A stretch of DNA of 64,000 bases from contig NZ_CP053439.1 of NCBI RefSeq assembly GCF_000769405.2, positions 2,976,001 to 3,040,000 of the forward strand, read 5' to 3'. Below the pieces are notes generated by a model. The model was not told the origin of the DNA and searched no databases. It was given only the letters and a program-made list of their open reading frames with translations. The DNA is from Rhizobium brockwellii (lineage in GTDB: Bacteria > Pseudomonadota > Alphaproteobacteria > Rhizobiales > Rhizobiaceae). Shown piece after piece: positions 52,905 through 62,816 of this stretch. How positions within the stretch are numbered: the stretch's first letter is position 1; every line of letters starts with the position of its first letter. The position numbers were made by a program, and so were the translations under genes.

Positions 52905-53702
52905 CTAGAAGAATTCGTCGAGCAGCTGATAATAATCGAGCCTTGCCGGATCCGCGGCCGGCATGCCGTAACGTTCGAGGAAGGGCTGCACCAGCGCCTC
53001 GCCGAAATTGTGGGCGATGCTGCGGCAGGCGAGCGCGATATCCTGATAGCGGTCGGCGACGCCGAGACGGCTGCAGTCGATATAACCCGAAAATCCCTCT
53101 TCCGACGCGATGAAATTCGGCAGGCAGGCATCACCATGGGTGATGACGAGATCCTCGCGGCCCAGGCTCCCGCTTTGGAGTTCGGCAAACAGTGCCTCAG
53201 CACTCTTTCCAACCCGCGTCTCATCGAAATCGGTCTCGTCGACGATGCTGGCCTGCATCCGCGCTTTTGCCGCCGCGACACGCCTCTCCAGCCGATGATC
53301 GAACGGGCAGGATGCGATCGGCAGGCGATGCAGGTCAAGAAGGGCTGCAGCCAGCAGCTCGACCCGCGCAAGCGGCGTTAGAACCAGTGCACTGGCGAGA
53401 TCACTCCCGGGTAGCGCGCTGATCAGCAACCGGTTGTGCACACCGTCGCTATCCTCTGCAATGATATCGGGACAAGGCAGACCGGAAGTCTGGAGCCAGC
53501 GAAGCCTGCCTGCTTCGTCGGCGAGTTCGCCAAAAGGACCGGCTCGTTCGACCTTCAGATAAAGCGTTGGCAATCCAAGCGCTTCCAGCCGGAAGACGCT
53601 CGCGGCGGAGCGGCCGAGCGCATCGCGTTCGAACCGGTAGCCGGCCAGACGGGCATTAAGCGCCTCCGCCGACGGCGGTTGATCCTCTTGGAAAATCGAC
53701 AT
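52905..53702 (-). CDS. APH(3')-like aminoglycoside phosphotransferase
   Basis: 265 aa. Kinase-like fold: LYLKVERAG (Lys), the Brenner catalytic loop VITHGDACLPN with the catalytic Asp, and the metal-binding segment GYIDCSRLGVADRYQDIALA, which is characteristic of the APH(3') group. C-terminal YGMPAADPARLDYYQLLDEFF. Chromosomal APH(3')-like genes occur in rhizobia; whether it gives kanamycin/neomycin resistance is not visible. Confidence 0.88.
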   Translation of the reverse strand: MSIFQEDQPPSAEALNARLAGYRFERDALGRSAASVFRLEALGLPTLYLKVERAGPFGELADEAGRLRWLQTSGLPCPDIIAEDSDGVHNRLLISALPGSDLASALVLTPLARVELLAAALLDLHRLPIASCPFDHRLERRVAAAKARMQASIVDETDFDETRVGKSAEALFAELQSGSLGREDLVITHGDACLPNFIASEEGFSGYIDCSRLGVADRYQDIALACRSIAHNFGEALVQPFLERYGMPAADPARLDYYQLLDEFF

Positions 53703-53807
53703 GATATCTAGGCCATTGATGCTGGCGCATTATCCCGACATAAGGGGACAGCGCAAGCCGCGCGACCGGTCAGGACACACTGGCAGACCGAACGGGCCTC
53801 CGCGACC

Positions 53808-53969
53808 CTAATGAACGGTTTCGGCGGGCGCGGCTTCGAGAAGGATTTCAAAAGCCTCTTCCAGGGCAGCCACGAGAATATCGGTCAGCTCGTCGCCCTT
53901 GTTTTCCAGGAACAGCGCGCTCACGGCTTCGTCCTGACGCTCAAAAAAATGCTCGATCTCATTCGACAT
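53808..53969 (-). CDS. Small acidic protein, 53 aa
   Basis: Starts MSNEIEHFFERQDEAVSALF, continues as an acidic helix (KGDELTDILVAALEEAFEIL) and ends ETVH. GAGG lies 9 nt before the ATG. No family recognised; looks like a single amphipathic helix pair. Confidence 0.55.
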   Translation of the reverse strand: MSNEIEHFFERQDEAVSALFLENKGDELTDILVAALEEAFEILLEAAPAETVH

Positions 53970-54075
53970 ATCATTGTCCTCTTCTTCACCGGATCATCAC
54001 GGCCATGGGAAGAAGCTAGGTAGGGTTGCTTGCGCGTGGCTGTTGCCGGTGAGACGCAATCCAGGATCACGAGGA

Positions 54076-55131
54076 CTAGTCACGAATTTCATATTTCGCA
54101 TACTGACTGCGGGGGATCAATCCACCAACTTCGTGGGCAAATGACACGACTTTCGTCGCTTCCTCATCCACCTCGCAACGGAAACGAACCTGGTACCAGC
54201 CCTTGGCTGTGCCAAAGGCGGCATCTCTTACATCAAGGATGGTACCGGTTCGCAATCCAAAACTAGGCAATGCGGAAGGGAAATAACGCGGCGAACCGTG
54301 AACGAGTTGGCCCTGAAGTTCGGTGGTGCAAAGAGTGGCCACTCGCTCTTTGCGCGAAAGACCACTGACCGCAGTTTGCGCAAACAAATTGCCATCTTCC
54401 GTCCGTGAAAACAGAGTTTTTGCCTTGGGCAGATCGTCTTTAGCTATCACTTTCGGTTTCTCAGCCGCCAGTTGCTCCGGCGGCTTAGTCTGCTCGATGC
54501 TAGTATTGGCTTCGCCAGAGACGTCTGTCGGCGGCCCATTTCGCTCTGGGGAAACGTCAGTCGTCGCGACCTCAGGAAGCTTCACGTCGTCCGGCACCGG
54601 TTTTGACGGAGGCTCCTCGGTTTTTGGTTTTTCTGCAGCAGTCTTTGTCGGCATCTGCGCCGGTTCGGCATCGTGCTGCGGCGGAGTTGTTGCGGGTTTG
54701 GTTTCGCCCTGAGGAGAACTTCCCGCCAAAGACTTTTCGGGGCCGCTATTCCTATCGCCAAACTCGATGACAGGGTTCAGAGTCGGCATAGGCCTCGGCT
54801 TAGCTTGCTCGGGATTCTTGCTGGCCGGCGGCGGCGGAGGTGGCGGAGGCGGCGGAGGCGGTTCCTTCTTGGCCTCTTCCGGCGGCTTCGGCTCCGGTGG
54901 CTTTTCCTCGGGCTTGGGCTCCGGCTTTTTCTCCTCCGGCGGCGGGACGAGTTCCACCTTCACGCTCTCGTCTTCGGGAGGCTTCGGCTCGATCTTCGGC
55001 AGCCCGAAAATCAGAAGAGCAACGATAGGAATATGCGCAGCAACGGACGCGACGACGCCCCAGCGGATTTCAGGCCGCTGCTTTCCCGTTTCGTGCTGCG
55101 TTTCCGCCGGTTCTACGTCTTCTTCTGTCAC
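54076..55131 (-). CDS. DUF930 protein with TonB-like Pro-rich linker
   Basis: About 351 aa, start uncertain (GTG 55131 taken; no clear RBS). N-terminal helix GVVASVAAHIPIVALLIFGL, then a long Pro/Glu/Lys region of TonB/VirB10 type (about residues 45-110, including a run of 12 Pro), a disordered middle, and a C-terminal domain with ATLCTTELQGQLV and WYQVRFRCEVDEEATKVVSF ending RSQYAKYEIRD. The last domain matches DUF930 and the adjacent gene. Single-pass, with the C-terminus in the periplasm. Function unknown. Confidence 0.78.
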   Translation of the reverse strand: MTEEDVEPAETQHETGKQRPEIRWGVVASVAAHIPIVALLIFGLPKIEPKPPEDESVKVELVPPPEEKKPEPKPEEKPPEPKPPEEAKKEPPPPPPPPPPPPASKNPEQAKPRPMPTLNPVIEFGDRNSGPEKSLAGSSPQGETKPATTPPQHDAEPAQMPTKTAAEKPKTEEPPSKPVPDDVKLPEVATTDVSPERNGPPTDVSGEANTSIEQTKPPEQLAAEKPKVIAKDDLPKAKTLFSRTEDGNLFAQTAVSGLSRKERVATLCTTELQGQLVHGSPRYFPSALPSFGLRTGTILDVRDAAFGTAKGWYQVRFRCEVDEEATKVVSFAHEVGGLIPRSQYAKYEIRD

Positions 55132-55208
55132 AGCAGCGATGTGGCCTCTAAAACCGGCAGCATCAAGCCACAAAAGAAAAAAACCGCGTGATCGAGCAGC
55201 GATGAGGG

Positions 55209-55946
55209 TTATTGGTCGGCGACGCCATCGTCGGCCACCAGATTGTGCTCCTGCCATTCATCTTGCGGAATGGCATCGCCGACGAGGAAGGCAAAGGACA
55301 CGACCTTGCCGGAGCCGGCATCCAACTCACATTTGAATTGGATGTTGTACCATTTCCGTTTGCTTCGGAAGGCGCCGCCCTTCACTTCGACGCTGTTGCC
55401 GCTGACCTTCTCCGCCGCCATCGCATAGGGCGCAAGCGCATCCGGCGCCATGGCCGGCTGCGCCCGGCGCACCTGCTCCAACGCCTCCAGGTCACAGAGC
55501 TGCAGATTGCGCTCGCTGCCGGCAAGGCCACGCAGTGCCTCGCGGGCGCGGCGGCTGCGCGGATCGGCAAGGACCTTGTCGGAAAACAGCTGTCTTGCCT
55601 CGACGAATTCCATCGGCTTTGGCACCGGCAAAGTGATCGGTGCCACTGAAGGCATTGCCGCGGCAGGCGGATTATTTGTAACCGGCGCCGCCGGCTCGGC
55701 TACGGGTTTTGCCGCCTCAGGCTTTGCCTGTTCCGGCAAAGGCGTCTTGGCGGGCTCGGGCATTTTCAGCGATTCCACGGCCTGAGGAACGATCTCCACC
55801 GAGAGACCGTCATCCGGCAATGGCAACGGCGGCTCGGCCTTCGGCAACAGCAGCAGAAGGAGCAGGATCGCGATGGCATGCAGCGCGAACGACGCCGCAG
55901 CGCCCCGCCGGATCCCGTCATCCCACTTGCCCGCCGCCAGTTCCAT
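55209..55946 (-). CDS. DUF930 membrane-anchored protein
   Basis: 245 aa. N-terminal helix AAASFALHAIAILLLLLLLP, a shorter Pro/Ala linker, then the DUF930 domain: RNLQLCDLEALEQVRRAQPA, KWYNIQFKCELDAGSGKVVS and IPQDEWQEHNL. Same layout as the downstream neighbour (77 bp away, same strand): helix, Pro-rich linker, W-Y-x-x-x-F-x-C-E-x-D core. A tandem duplicate pair. Function unknown. Confidence 0.8.
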   Translation of the reverse strand: MELAAGKWDDGIRRGAAASFALHAIAILLLLLLLPKAEPPLPLPDDGLSVEIVPQAVESLKMPEPAKTPLPEQAKPEAAKPVAEPAAPVTNNPPAAAMPSVAPITLPVPKPMEFVEARQLFSDKVLADPRSRRAREALRGLAGSERNLQLCDLEALEQVRRAQPAMAPDALAPYAMAAEKVSGNSVEVKGGAFRSKRKWYNIQFKCELDAGSGKVVSFAFLVGDAIPQDEWQEHNLVADDGVADQ

Positions 55947-56121
55947 CGGTCAGCAAGCGGCTGTCGGACGATCGATGACGATCATGAAACTGAGGAGCGT
56001 TTTCATCGTAAGCTTGCCGAAAAGTCGGGCCGCAGCCTGCCGCGGAAATTGAAGCACGCCGCGACACTGCCAGCGCAGCCAATGCTCCGCAACCTTCAAG
56101 ATCGACAATCGCCGTTTCCGG

Positions 56122-56415
56122 CTACCCGAGCGAGCCGATGAGATCCCGGTAGGCGGCTTCCGGGAATGCCTTCAGCGTCTCCGTGCGGACATTGCCGCCC
56201 ATCGCCAGCGAGAGGGTAAAATGCGCCATGACGGCGTCATCGGGCGCCTCGCAGACGGCGACCATGTCGTGCCCGCCCATCGTCAGAAAGAACTGGTTGA
56301 AGGAACCGCCAACGCTGGCGAGCAATTTCTTCGCCGCATCGAGCCGTTTTGCCGAGTCGCGAATATTGCGGATGCCCTGATCCGTCCAATTGATCAAAAG
56401 AATGTAAGTGGTCAT
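56122..56415 (-). CDS. GYD-domain protein
   Basis: 97 aa. Reads MTTYILLINWTDQGIRNIRD, FNQFFLTMGGHDMVAVCEAP, the GYD signature (here GGHDMV), and GGNVRTETLKAFPEAAYRDL. Small ferredoxin-like family of unknown function, common in rhizobia. Confidence 0.88.
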   Translation of the reverse strand: MTTYILLINWTDQGIRNIRDSAKRLDAAKKLLASVGGSFNQFFLTMGGHDMVAVCEAPDDAVMAHFTLSLAMGGNVRTETLKAFPEAAYRDLIGSLG

Positions 56416-56427
56416 GTCGCACCTCCC

Positions 56428-56477
56428 AGAGCATGATGCCGAAAAGTTTCAGCGGTTTTCGGACGACGTCATGCTCT
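56428..56477. repeat. Rhizobiales palindromic intergenic repeat
   Basis: AGAGCATGATGCCGAAAA and its imperfect inverse TTTTCGGACGACGTCATGCTCT flank a short loop. This palindrome is familiar from many Rhizobiales genomes. The rest of the gap up to 56684 holds nothing I recognise. Confidence 0.7.
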
Positions 56478-56684
56478 ATTTCTTTGATGTGGATCTGGAT
56501 TCAGATTTTAGGCCCGTCAGGCCTGAAATCACCCGGATCTAGCGGAGGATTAGTTCACGCAGTCACACGGCGACCCTCGGTCGCGCGTTGCGATCGATGC
56601 CTTCCCCCGTGGCCGGATTATAGGCTTGTCACCATGGAGGGACAAGAAAGACACCGGGGATCATTGGTATTAATCACGAAAAGC

Positions 56685-56711
56685 AAAAGCCGGGCATAAC
56701 GCCCGGCTTTT
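56685..56711 (-). terminator. rpoD terminator
   Basis: AAAAGCCGGGC pairs with GCCCGGCTTTT around ATAAC, 27 bp beyond the rpoD stop. Read on the minus strand it ends GGCTTTTGCTTTT, a classic intrinsic terminator. Confidence 0.85.
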
Positions 56712-56737
56712 CCAATCAGAACGACGTGGCCGAAGCC

Positions 56738-58795
<2,058 letters not shown>

Positions 58796-59262
58796 TTATA
58801 TCGTCGCCTTCCTGACGCTATCCAATCTCGCTACGGTGAACGGGCTGTCTCAGGGCCTGACGCGCCGCACGCGCCGCCCTCGAATCACCTTTGCCCACCT
58901 AACGGGATGACATTTAAAGCCTGATTAACCACGATTACCGGCACCGGACAGCAAAGCTTTCTTGCTCTTGGATTTCCGGCCATGGTTGCGCGATCCGCCT
59001 TGACCCAGTTCACCATTCAACAAGTCGAACGGTGATTCCCACATTTTTTGTTCTCGTCAAGCTTTTCCGGAAAAAAAGCCCACAAAAATACGGAAAAAGC
59101 CTTATCCACAGGCTTTGAACCGCGGCAGCGATTGCGAACCCTTATTTAAGATGCGGCGAACAAAAGACAAGGGCAGCAAATATTTTGCCCGCCGCACCAG
59201 TCGTTTCCACCATTTTCGCAGTTGCGCCCAGGATCTGTTCGCCATCGCCTGACGGATATCAG
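58796..59262. promoter_or_regulatory. rpoD upstream region with a perfect DnaA box
   Basis: 467 bp without a gene, becoming AT-rich toward 59040-59180. TTATCCACA at 59102-59110 is an exact DnaA-box consensus, followed by GGCTTTG. The AT-rich part presumably holds the rpoD promoter. I cannot place -35/-10 elements with confidence. Confidence 0.5.
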
Positions 59263-59610
59263 CTAACGCGCCGCGCCGTCATACGCCTTCACCGTCAGCG
59301 CGCCGATATCGACCGCGGGAATGCAGCGCAGATTGATCGAAGCCATGGCCGCGCCGTTCGGACCCACAGCCTCGCCGAACGGTGCGATGCCGCAATTGGC
59401 GCAGAAGTGATGCCGAATGACATGCCGGTTGAAAGTATAGGTCGAGACATTGTCCTCCGGCGTTTTCAGCACCAGCTTCTCGCGCGGCACGAAGGCCAGA
59501 AGTCCGCCCCGCCTGCGGCAAAGCGAACAATTGCAGTCGAGCGCCTCGGTGAATTCGCCTTCGACTTCGAAAGCCACGTTGCCGCAATGGCAGCTTCCTT
59601 CATAGAGCAT
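59263..59610 (-). CDS. GFA/CENP-V-family protein
   Basis: 115 aa. Zinc-ligand motifs of the glutathione-dependent formaldehyde-activating family: EGSCHCGNVAFEVEG, LDCNCSLCRRRGGL, HFCANCGIAPFGEAVG. Family members bind two zinc ions and S-hydroxymethyl-glutathione or related ligands; most have no proven activity. It starts 9 bp after tdh on the same strand, so probably cotranscribed. Confidence 0.88.
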   Translation of the reverse strand: MLYEGSCHCGNVAFEVEGEFTEALDCNCSLCRRRGGLLAFVPREKLVLKTPEDNVSTYTFNRHVIRHHFCANCGIAPFGEAVGPNGAAMASINLRCIPAVDIGALTVKAYDGAAR

Positions 59611-59619
59611 GTCGTCTCC

Positions 59620-60657
59620 TCACATCCAGTCCATCACGACCTTGCCGGAATTGCCCGACCGCATCGCCTCGAAGCCGTCGCGGAAATCGTCGATGCCGAT
59701 CCGGTGGGTGATGATGGGCGCGAGATCGAGGCCGCCCTGGACGAAGGCGATCATCTTGTACCAGGTCTCGAACATCTCGCGGCCGTAGATGCCCTTGAGA
59801 TTGAGCATCTTGAAGATCACCTTGTTCCAGTCGATTTCGAAGCCCGCCGGCGCGATGCCGAGAATGGCGATCTTGCCGCCATTGTTCATCTTGTCGATCA
59901 TGTCGCGGAAGGCTGGTGCTGCCCCCGACATTTCCAGCCCGACGTCGAAACCCTCCGTCATGCCGATCGCCTTCATCACGTCGGCGAGGTTTTCTTTCGA
60001 TGCGTCGACGACATGGTCGATGCCGAGCTTGCGCGCCAGCTCCAGCCGGTGCGGATTGATATCGGTGATGACGACCTTGCGGGCGCCGGATCGCTTGGCG
60101 ACGAGCGCGCCCATGATGCCGATCGGCCCGGCGCCGGTGACGAGCACGTCTTCGCCGACGAGATCAAAGGAAAGCGCAGTGTGCACCGCATTGCCGAATG
60201 GATCGAAGATTGCGGCGATCTCGTCGGAAATATCATCCGGGATCGGCACGACATTGCTTTCGGGAATGCAGACGAACTCACCGAACGAACCCGGGCGATT
60301 GACACCGACACCGAGCGTATTGCGGCAGAGATGCCCCCTGCCCGCCCGGCAGTTGCGGCACTTGCCGCAGACGATATGCCCCTCGCCGGAGACCCGCTCG
60401 CCGACATGATAGCGGGTGACCGCCGAGCCGATCTCGGCGATCTCGCCGGAGAATTCATGGCCGACCACCATCGGCACCGGAATGGTCTTCTGCGCCCACT
60501 GATCCCAGTTCCAGATATGGACATCGGTGCCGCAGATCGCCGATTTCTTCACCCGGATCAGCACATCGTTCGGCCCGACCTCGGGCACCGGCACATTCTC
60601 CATCCAGAGCCCGACTTCCGGTTTCGCTTTGACCAGCGCCTTCATCATGTTCGACAT
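59620..60657 (-). CDS. tdh: L-threonine 3-dehydrogenase
   Basis: 345 aa from ATG 60657 (GGTGGA upstream; a TTG two codons earlier is possible). Zn-MDR fold: [26 protein letters not shown], structural Cys loop [18 protein letters not shown] site [27 protein letters not shown] and [12 protein letters not shown] typical of Tdh. Converts threonine to 2-amino-3-ketobutyrate with NAD. Kbl, the next enzyme, is encoded just upstream on the same strand. Confidence 0.95.
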   Translation of the reverse strand: MSNMMKALVKAKPEVGLWMENVPVPEVGPNDVLIRVKKSAICGTDVHIWNWDQWAQKTIPVPMVVGHEFSGEIAEIGSAVTRYHVGERVSGEGHIVCGKCRNCRAGRGHLCRNTLGVGVNRPGSFGEFVCIPESNVVPIPDDISDEIAAIFDPFGNAVHTALSFDLVGEDVLVTGAGPIGIMGALVAKRSGARKVVITDINPHRLELARKLGIDHVVDASKENLADVMKAIGMTEGFDVGLEMSGAAPAFRDMIDKMNNGGKIAILGIAPAGFEIDWNKVIFKMLNLKGIYGREMFETWYKMIAFVQGGLDLAPIITHRIGIDDFRDGFEAMRSGNSGKVVMDWM

Positions 60658-60695
60658 CGACAATATCCACCCTTACTTGGCGCCCGACTTTGCTA

Positions 60696-60747
60696 TCCCC
60701 TCTTCTCCCCAGCGGGGAGAAGGTGCCCGTAGGGCGGATGAGGGGGT
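60696..60747. repeat. Rhizobiales intergenic repeat between kbl and tdh
   Basis: CCCCTCTTCTCCCCAGCGGG followed by GAGAAGGTGCCCGTAGGGCGGATGAGGG. Contains the hairpins CTTCTCCCC/GGGGAGAAG and GCCCGTAGGGC. This sequence type is abundant between Rhizobium and related genes. It sits inside the probable kbl-tdh operon. Confidence 0.75.
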
Positions 60748-60767
60748 GACACGGCACGCCGTCAAAC

Positions 60768-61955
60768 TCAAATCACACCCAGTTCCCGCCCTGTCTCGGC
60801 AAAGGCCGCAATCGCCCGCTCGACATCCGCCCGCGAATGCGCCGCCGACATCTGTGTGCGGATGCGGGCCTGGCCTTTCGGCACGACGGGGAAGGAGAAG
60901 CCGATCACATAGATCCCCTTCTTCAGCATCAGGCCGGCCATATCCTGGGCAAGCTTAGCCTCCCCCAGCATCACGGGGATGATCGGATGGCCTTCGCCGG
61001 CAAGCGTGAAGCCGAGCTTGGTCATTTCGGTGCGGAAGAGATCCGCATTGTCGGAAAGGCGCTTGCGCAAGGCATCACCGTTTTCGATGAGATCGAACAC
61101 CTTGAGCGAGGCGGCGGCGATAACGGGCGCCAGCGTGTTCGAAAACAGATAGGGGCGCGAGCGCTGCCGCAGCCATTCCACGACTTCCGCCTTGGCGCAG
61201 GTATAGCCGCCCGAGGCGCCGCCGAGCGCCTTGCCGAGCGTCCCGGTGATGATGTCGATCCGGCCCTCGACGCCGCAATGTTCGGCAGAGCCGCGACCGT
61301 TCTTGCCGACGAAACCGACAGCATGGCTGTCATCGACCATGACCATTGCGCCGTATTTCTCGGCGAGATCGCAGACCCCGCCCAAATTGGCGATGATGCC
61401 GTCCATCGAGAAGACGCCGTCGGTGGCGACCAGCTTGAAGCGGCTGCCCTCGGCCTTTTTCAGCTCCTCTTCGAGCGCTGCCATATCGTTGTTGGCGTAG
61501 CGGAAACGCTTGGCTTTCGAAAGCCTGACGCCATCGATGATCGAGGCATGGTTCAGCGCGTCGGAGATGATCGCGTCCTCCTCCGACAGCAGCGTTTCGA
61601 ACAGGCCGCCATTGGCGTCGAAGCAGGAGGAATAGAGGATCGTGTCTTCCATGCCGAGGAAAGAGGAGATGCGCGCTTCGAGCTGCTTATGCTCTTCCTG
61701 CGTGCCGCAGATGAAGCGCACCGAAGCCATGCCGTAACCATAGCGGTCGAGCGCCTGCTTGCCGGCCTCGGCCAGTTCCTCGTTGTCGGCAAGGCCGAGA
61801 TAGTTGTTGGCGCAGAAATTCAGCACCCGCTCGCCGGTGGAAATCACGATCTCGCCCGCCTGCTTGGAGCTGATGACCCGCTCGGATTTGTAGAGACCGG
61901 CATCCTTCAGCGCCGAAATCTCGTTGCTGAGATGGGAGAGAAATTGCGAGGTCAT
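60768..61955 (-). CDS. kbl: 2-amino-3-ketobutyrate CoA ligase
   Basis: 395 aa, alpha-oxoamine synthase family. [55 protein letters not shown] and the PLP-lysine loop [16 protein letters not shown] are all present; ends [20 protein letters not shown]. With CoA it cleaves 2-amino-3-ketobutyrate to glycine and acetyl-CoA, completing threonine degradation begun by Tdh. Confidence 0.96.
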   Translation of the reverse strand: MTSQFLSHLSNEISALKDAGLYKSERVISSKQAGEIVISTGERVLNFCANNYLGLADNEELAEAGKQALDRYGYGMASVRFICGTQEEHKQLEARISSFLGMEDTILYSSCFDANGGLFETLLSEEDAIISDALNHASIIDGVRLSKAKRFRYANNDMAALEEELKKAEGSRFKLVATDGVFSMDGIIANLGGVCDLAEKYGAMVMVDDSHAVGFVGKNGRGSAEHCGVEGRIDIITGTLGKALGGASGGYTCAKAEVVEWLRQRSRPYLFSNTLAPVIAAASLKVFDLIENGDALRKRLSDNADLFRTEMTKLGFTLAGEGHPIIPVMLGEAKLAQDMAGLMLKKGIYVIGFSFPVVPKGQARIRTQMSAAHSRADVERAIAAFAETGRELGVI

Positions 61956-62019
61956 GGACGGCCTTTCATGAAGATTTCCGTGGCAGTGGGGTTAGCATAT
62001 CGCCATCCGCTTGTCTTCT

Positions 62020-62748
62020 TCAGCGCTGGACCGCAATCAGCAGGAACATAGGCCGGTCCATCTCCTCAGCCCAATCTGGATTGTCGTGGAGCTCATCTTC
62101 GTTCGGGCTCCACTCCTCGACATGGCGGAGGGTAAAGCCGGCCGCGATCAAGGTGTTGAGCGTCGTGCCGAGCTTGCGGTGCTGCTTGACCACGCCCTTG
62201 GCGAGCCAGTTGGTGGTGCGCGGACCTTCGACGGAATAGTGGTCGAGCGGCCAGATGCGCCGTCCTTCGGCATCGGTTGTCCAGGCCGGATTGGTCGGCG
62301 CCATGAAGATCGGATGCTCGATGGTGAAGACGAAATGCGATCCCGATAAAAGCGCGCGATAGACCGTCGCGGCGAGACCGGCGAAATCCTCGATATAATG
62401 CAGCGCCAGCGAGCTGTAGGCGAAATCGAAAGAAGCTTGAGCAAGCGTGAGATGCTCGAGATCGGCGACCTCGTAGGTGATCGCTGCTTCAGTCGTATCG
62501 GCCCTCGCTCTGGCGATCATCTTTTCCGAAATGTCGAGCGCAAGCACGCTTGCAGCACCCTGACTCACGGCAAAACGCGAAAACCAGCCGAAGCCGCAGC
62601 CGAGATCGACAACACGCTTGCCGGCAAGATCGGGCAGGAGCGCACGCACGGCCGGCCACTCCGATGCTCCGTCGAGCCCGTGAACGGATCGTCTCATGCC
62701 GCTATATCCGGCGAAGAATTCCGGTCGGTCGTAAATATTCTGGGCCAT
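62020..62748 (-). CDS. Class I SAM-dependent methyltransferase
   Basis: 242 aa. SAM motif I RVVDLGCGFGWFSRFA, motif II region VLALDISEKMIARA, later FDFAYSSLALHYIEDFAGLA. Substrate unknown. Strong RBS (AAAGGAGGAGC), which lies inside a hairpin. Confidence 0.88.
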   Translation of the reverse strand: MAQNIYDRPEFFAGYSGMRRSVHGLDGASEWPAVRALLPDLAGKRVVDLGCGFGWFSRFAVSQGAASVLALDISEKMIARARADTTEAAITYEVADLEHLTLAQASFDFAYSSLALHYIEDFAGLAATVYRALLSGSHFVFTIEHPIFMAPTNPAWTTDAEGRRIWPLDHYSVEGPRTTNWLAKGVVKQHRKLGTTLNTLIAAGFTLRHVEEWSPNEDELHDNPDWAEEMDRPMFLLIAVQR

Positions 62749-62752
62749 CGGC

Positions 62753-62771
62753 GCTCCTCCTTTAGAGGAGC
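62753..62771 (-). promoter_or_regulatory. Hairpin covering the methyltransferase RBS
   Basis: In the mRNA, GCTCCTC pairs with GAGGAGC across a 5-nt loop (TAAAG). The 3' arm is the Shine-Dalgarno sequence itself, 4 nt before the ATG. Perfect 7-bp stem, so the RBS could be masked when folded. Confidence 0.55.
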
Positions 62772-62816
62772 ACTACCATGCCCCCTCGCCCGATCTCAAG
62801 GATCAGGCGGGCTCGC

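Noticed and set aside
59185..60732. 515-codon plus-strand frame over GFA and tdh
   Set aside because: Antisense to two well-supported genes; no domain.
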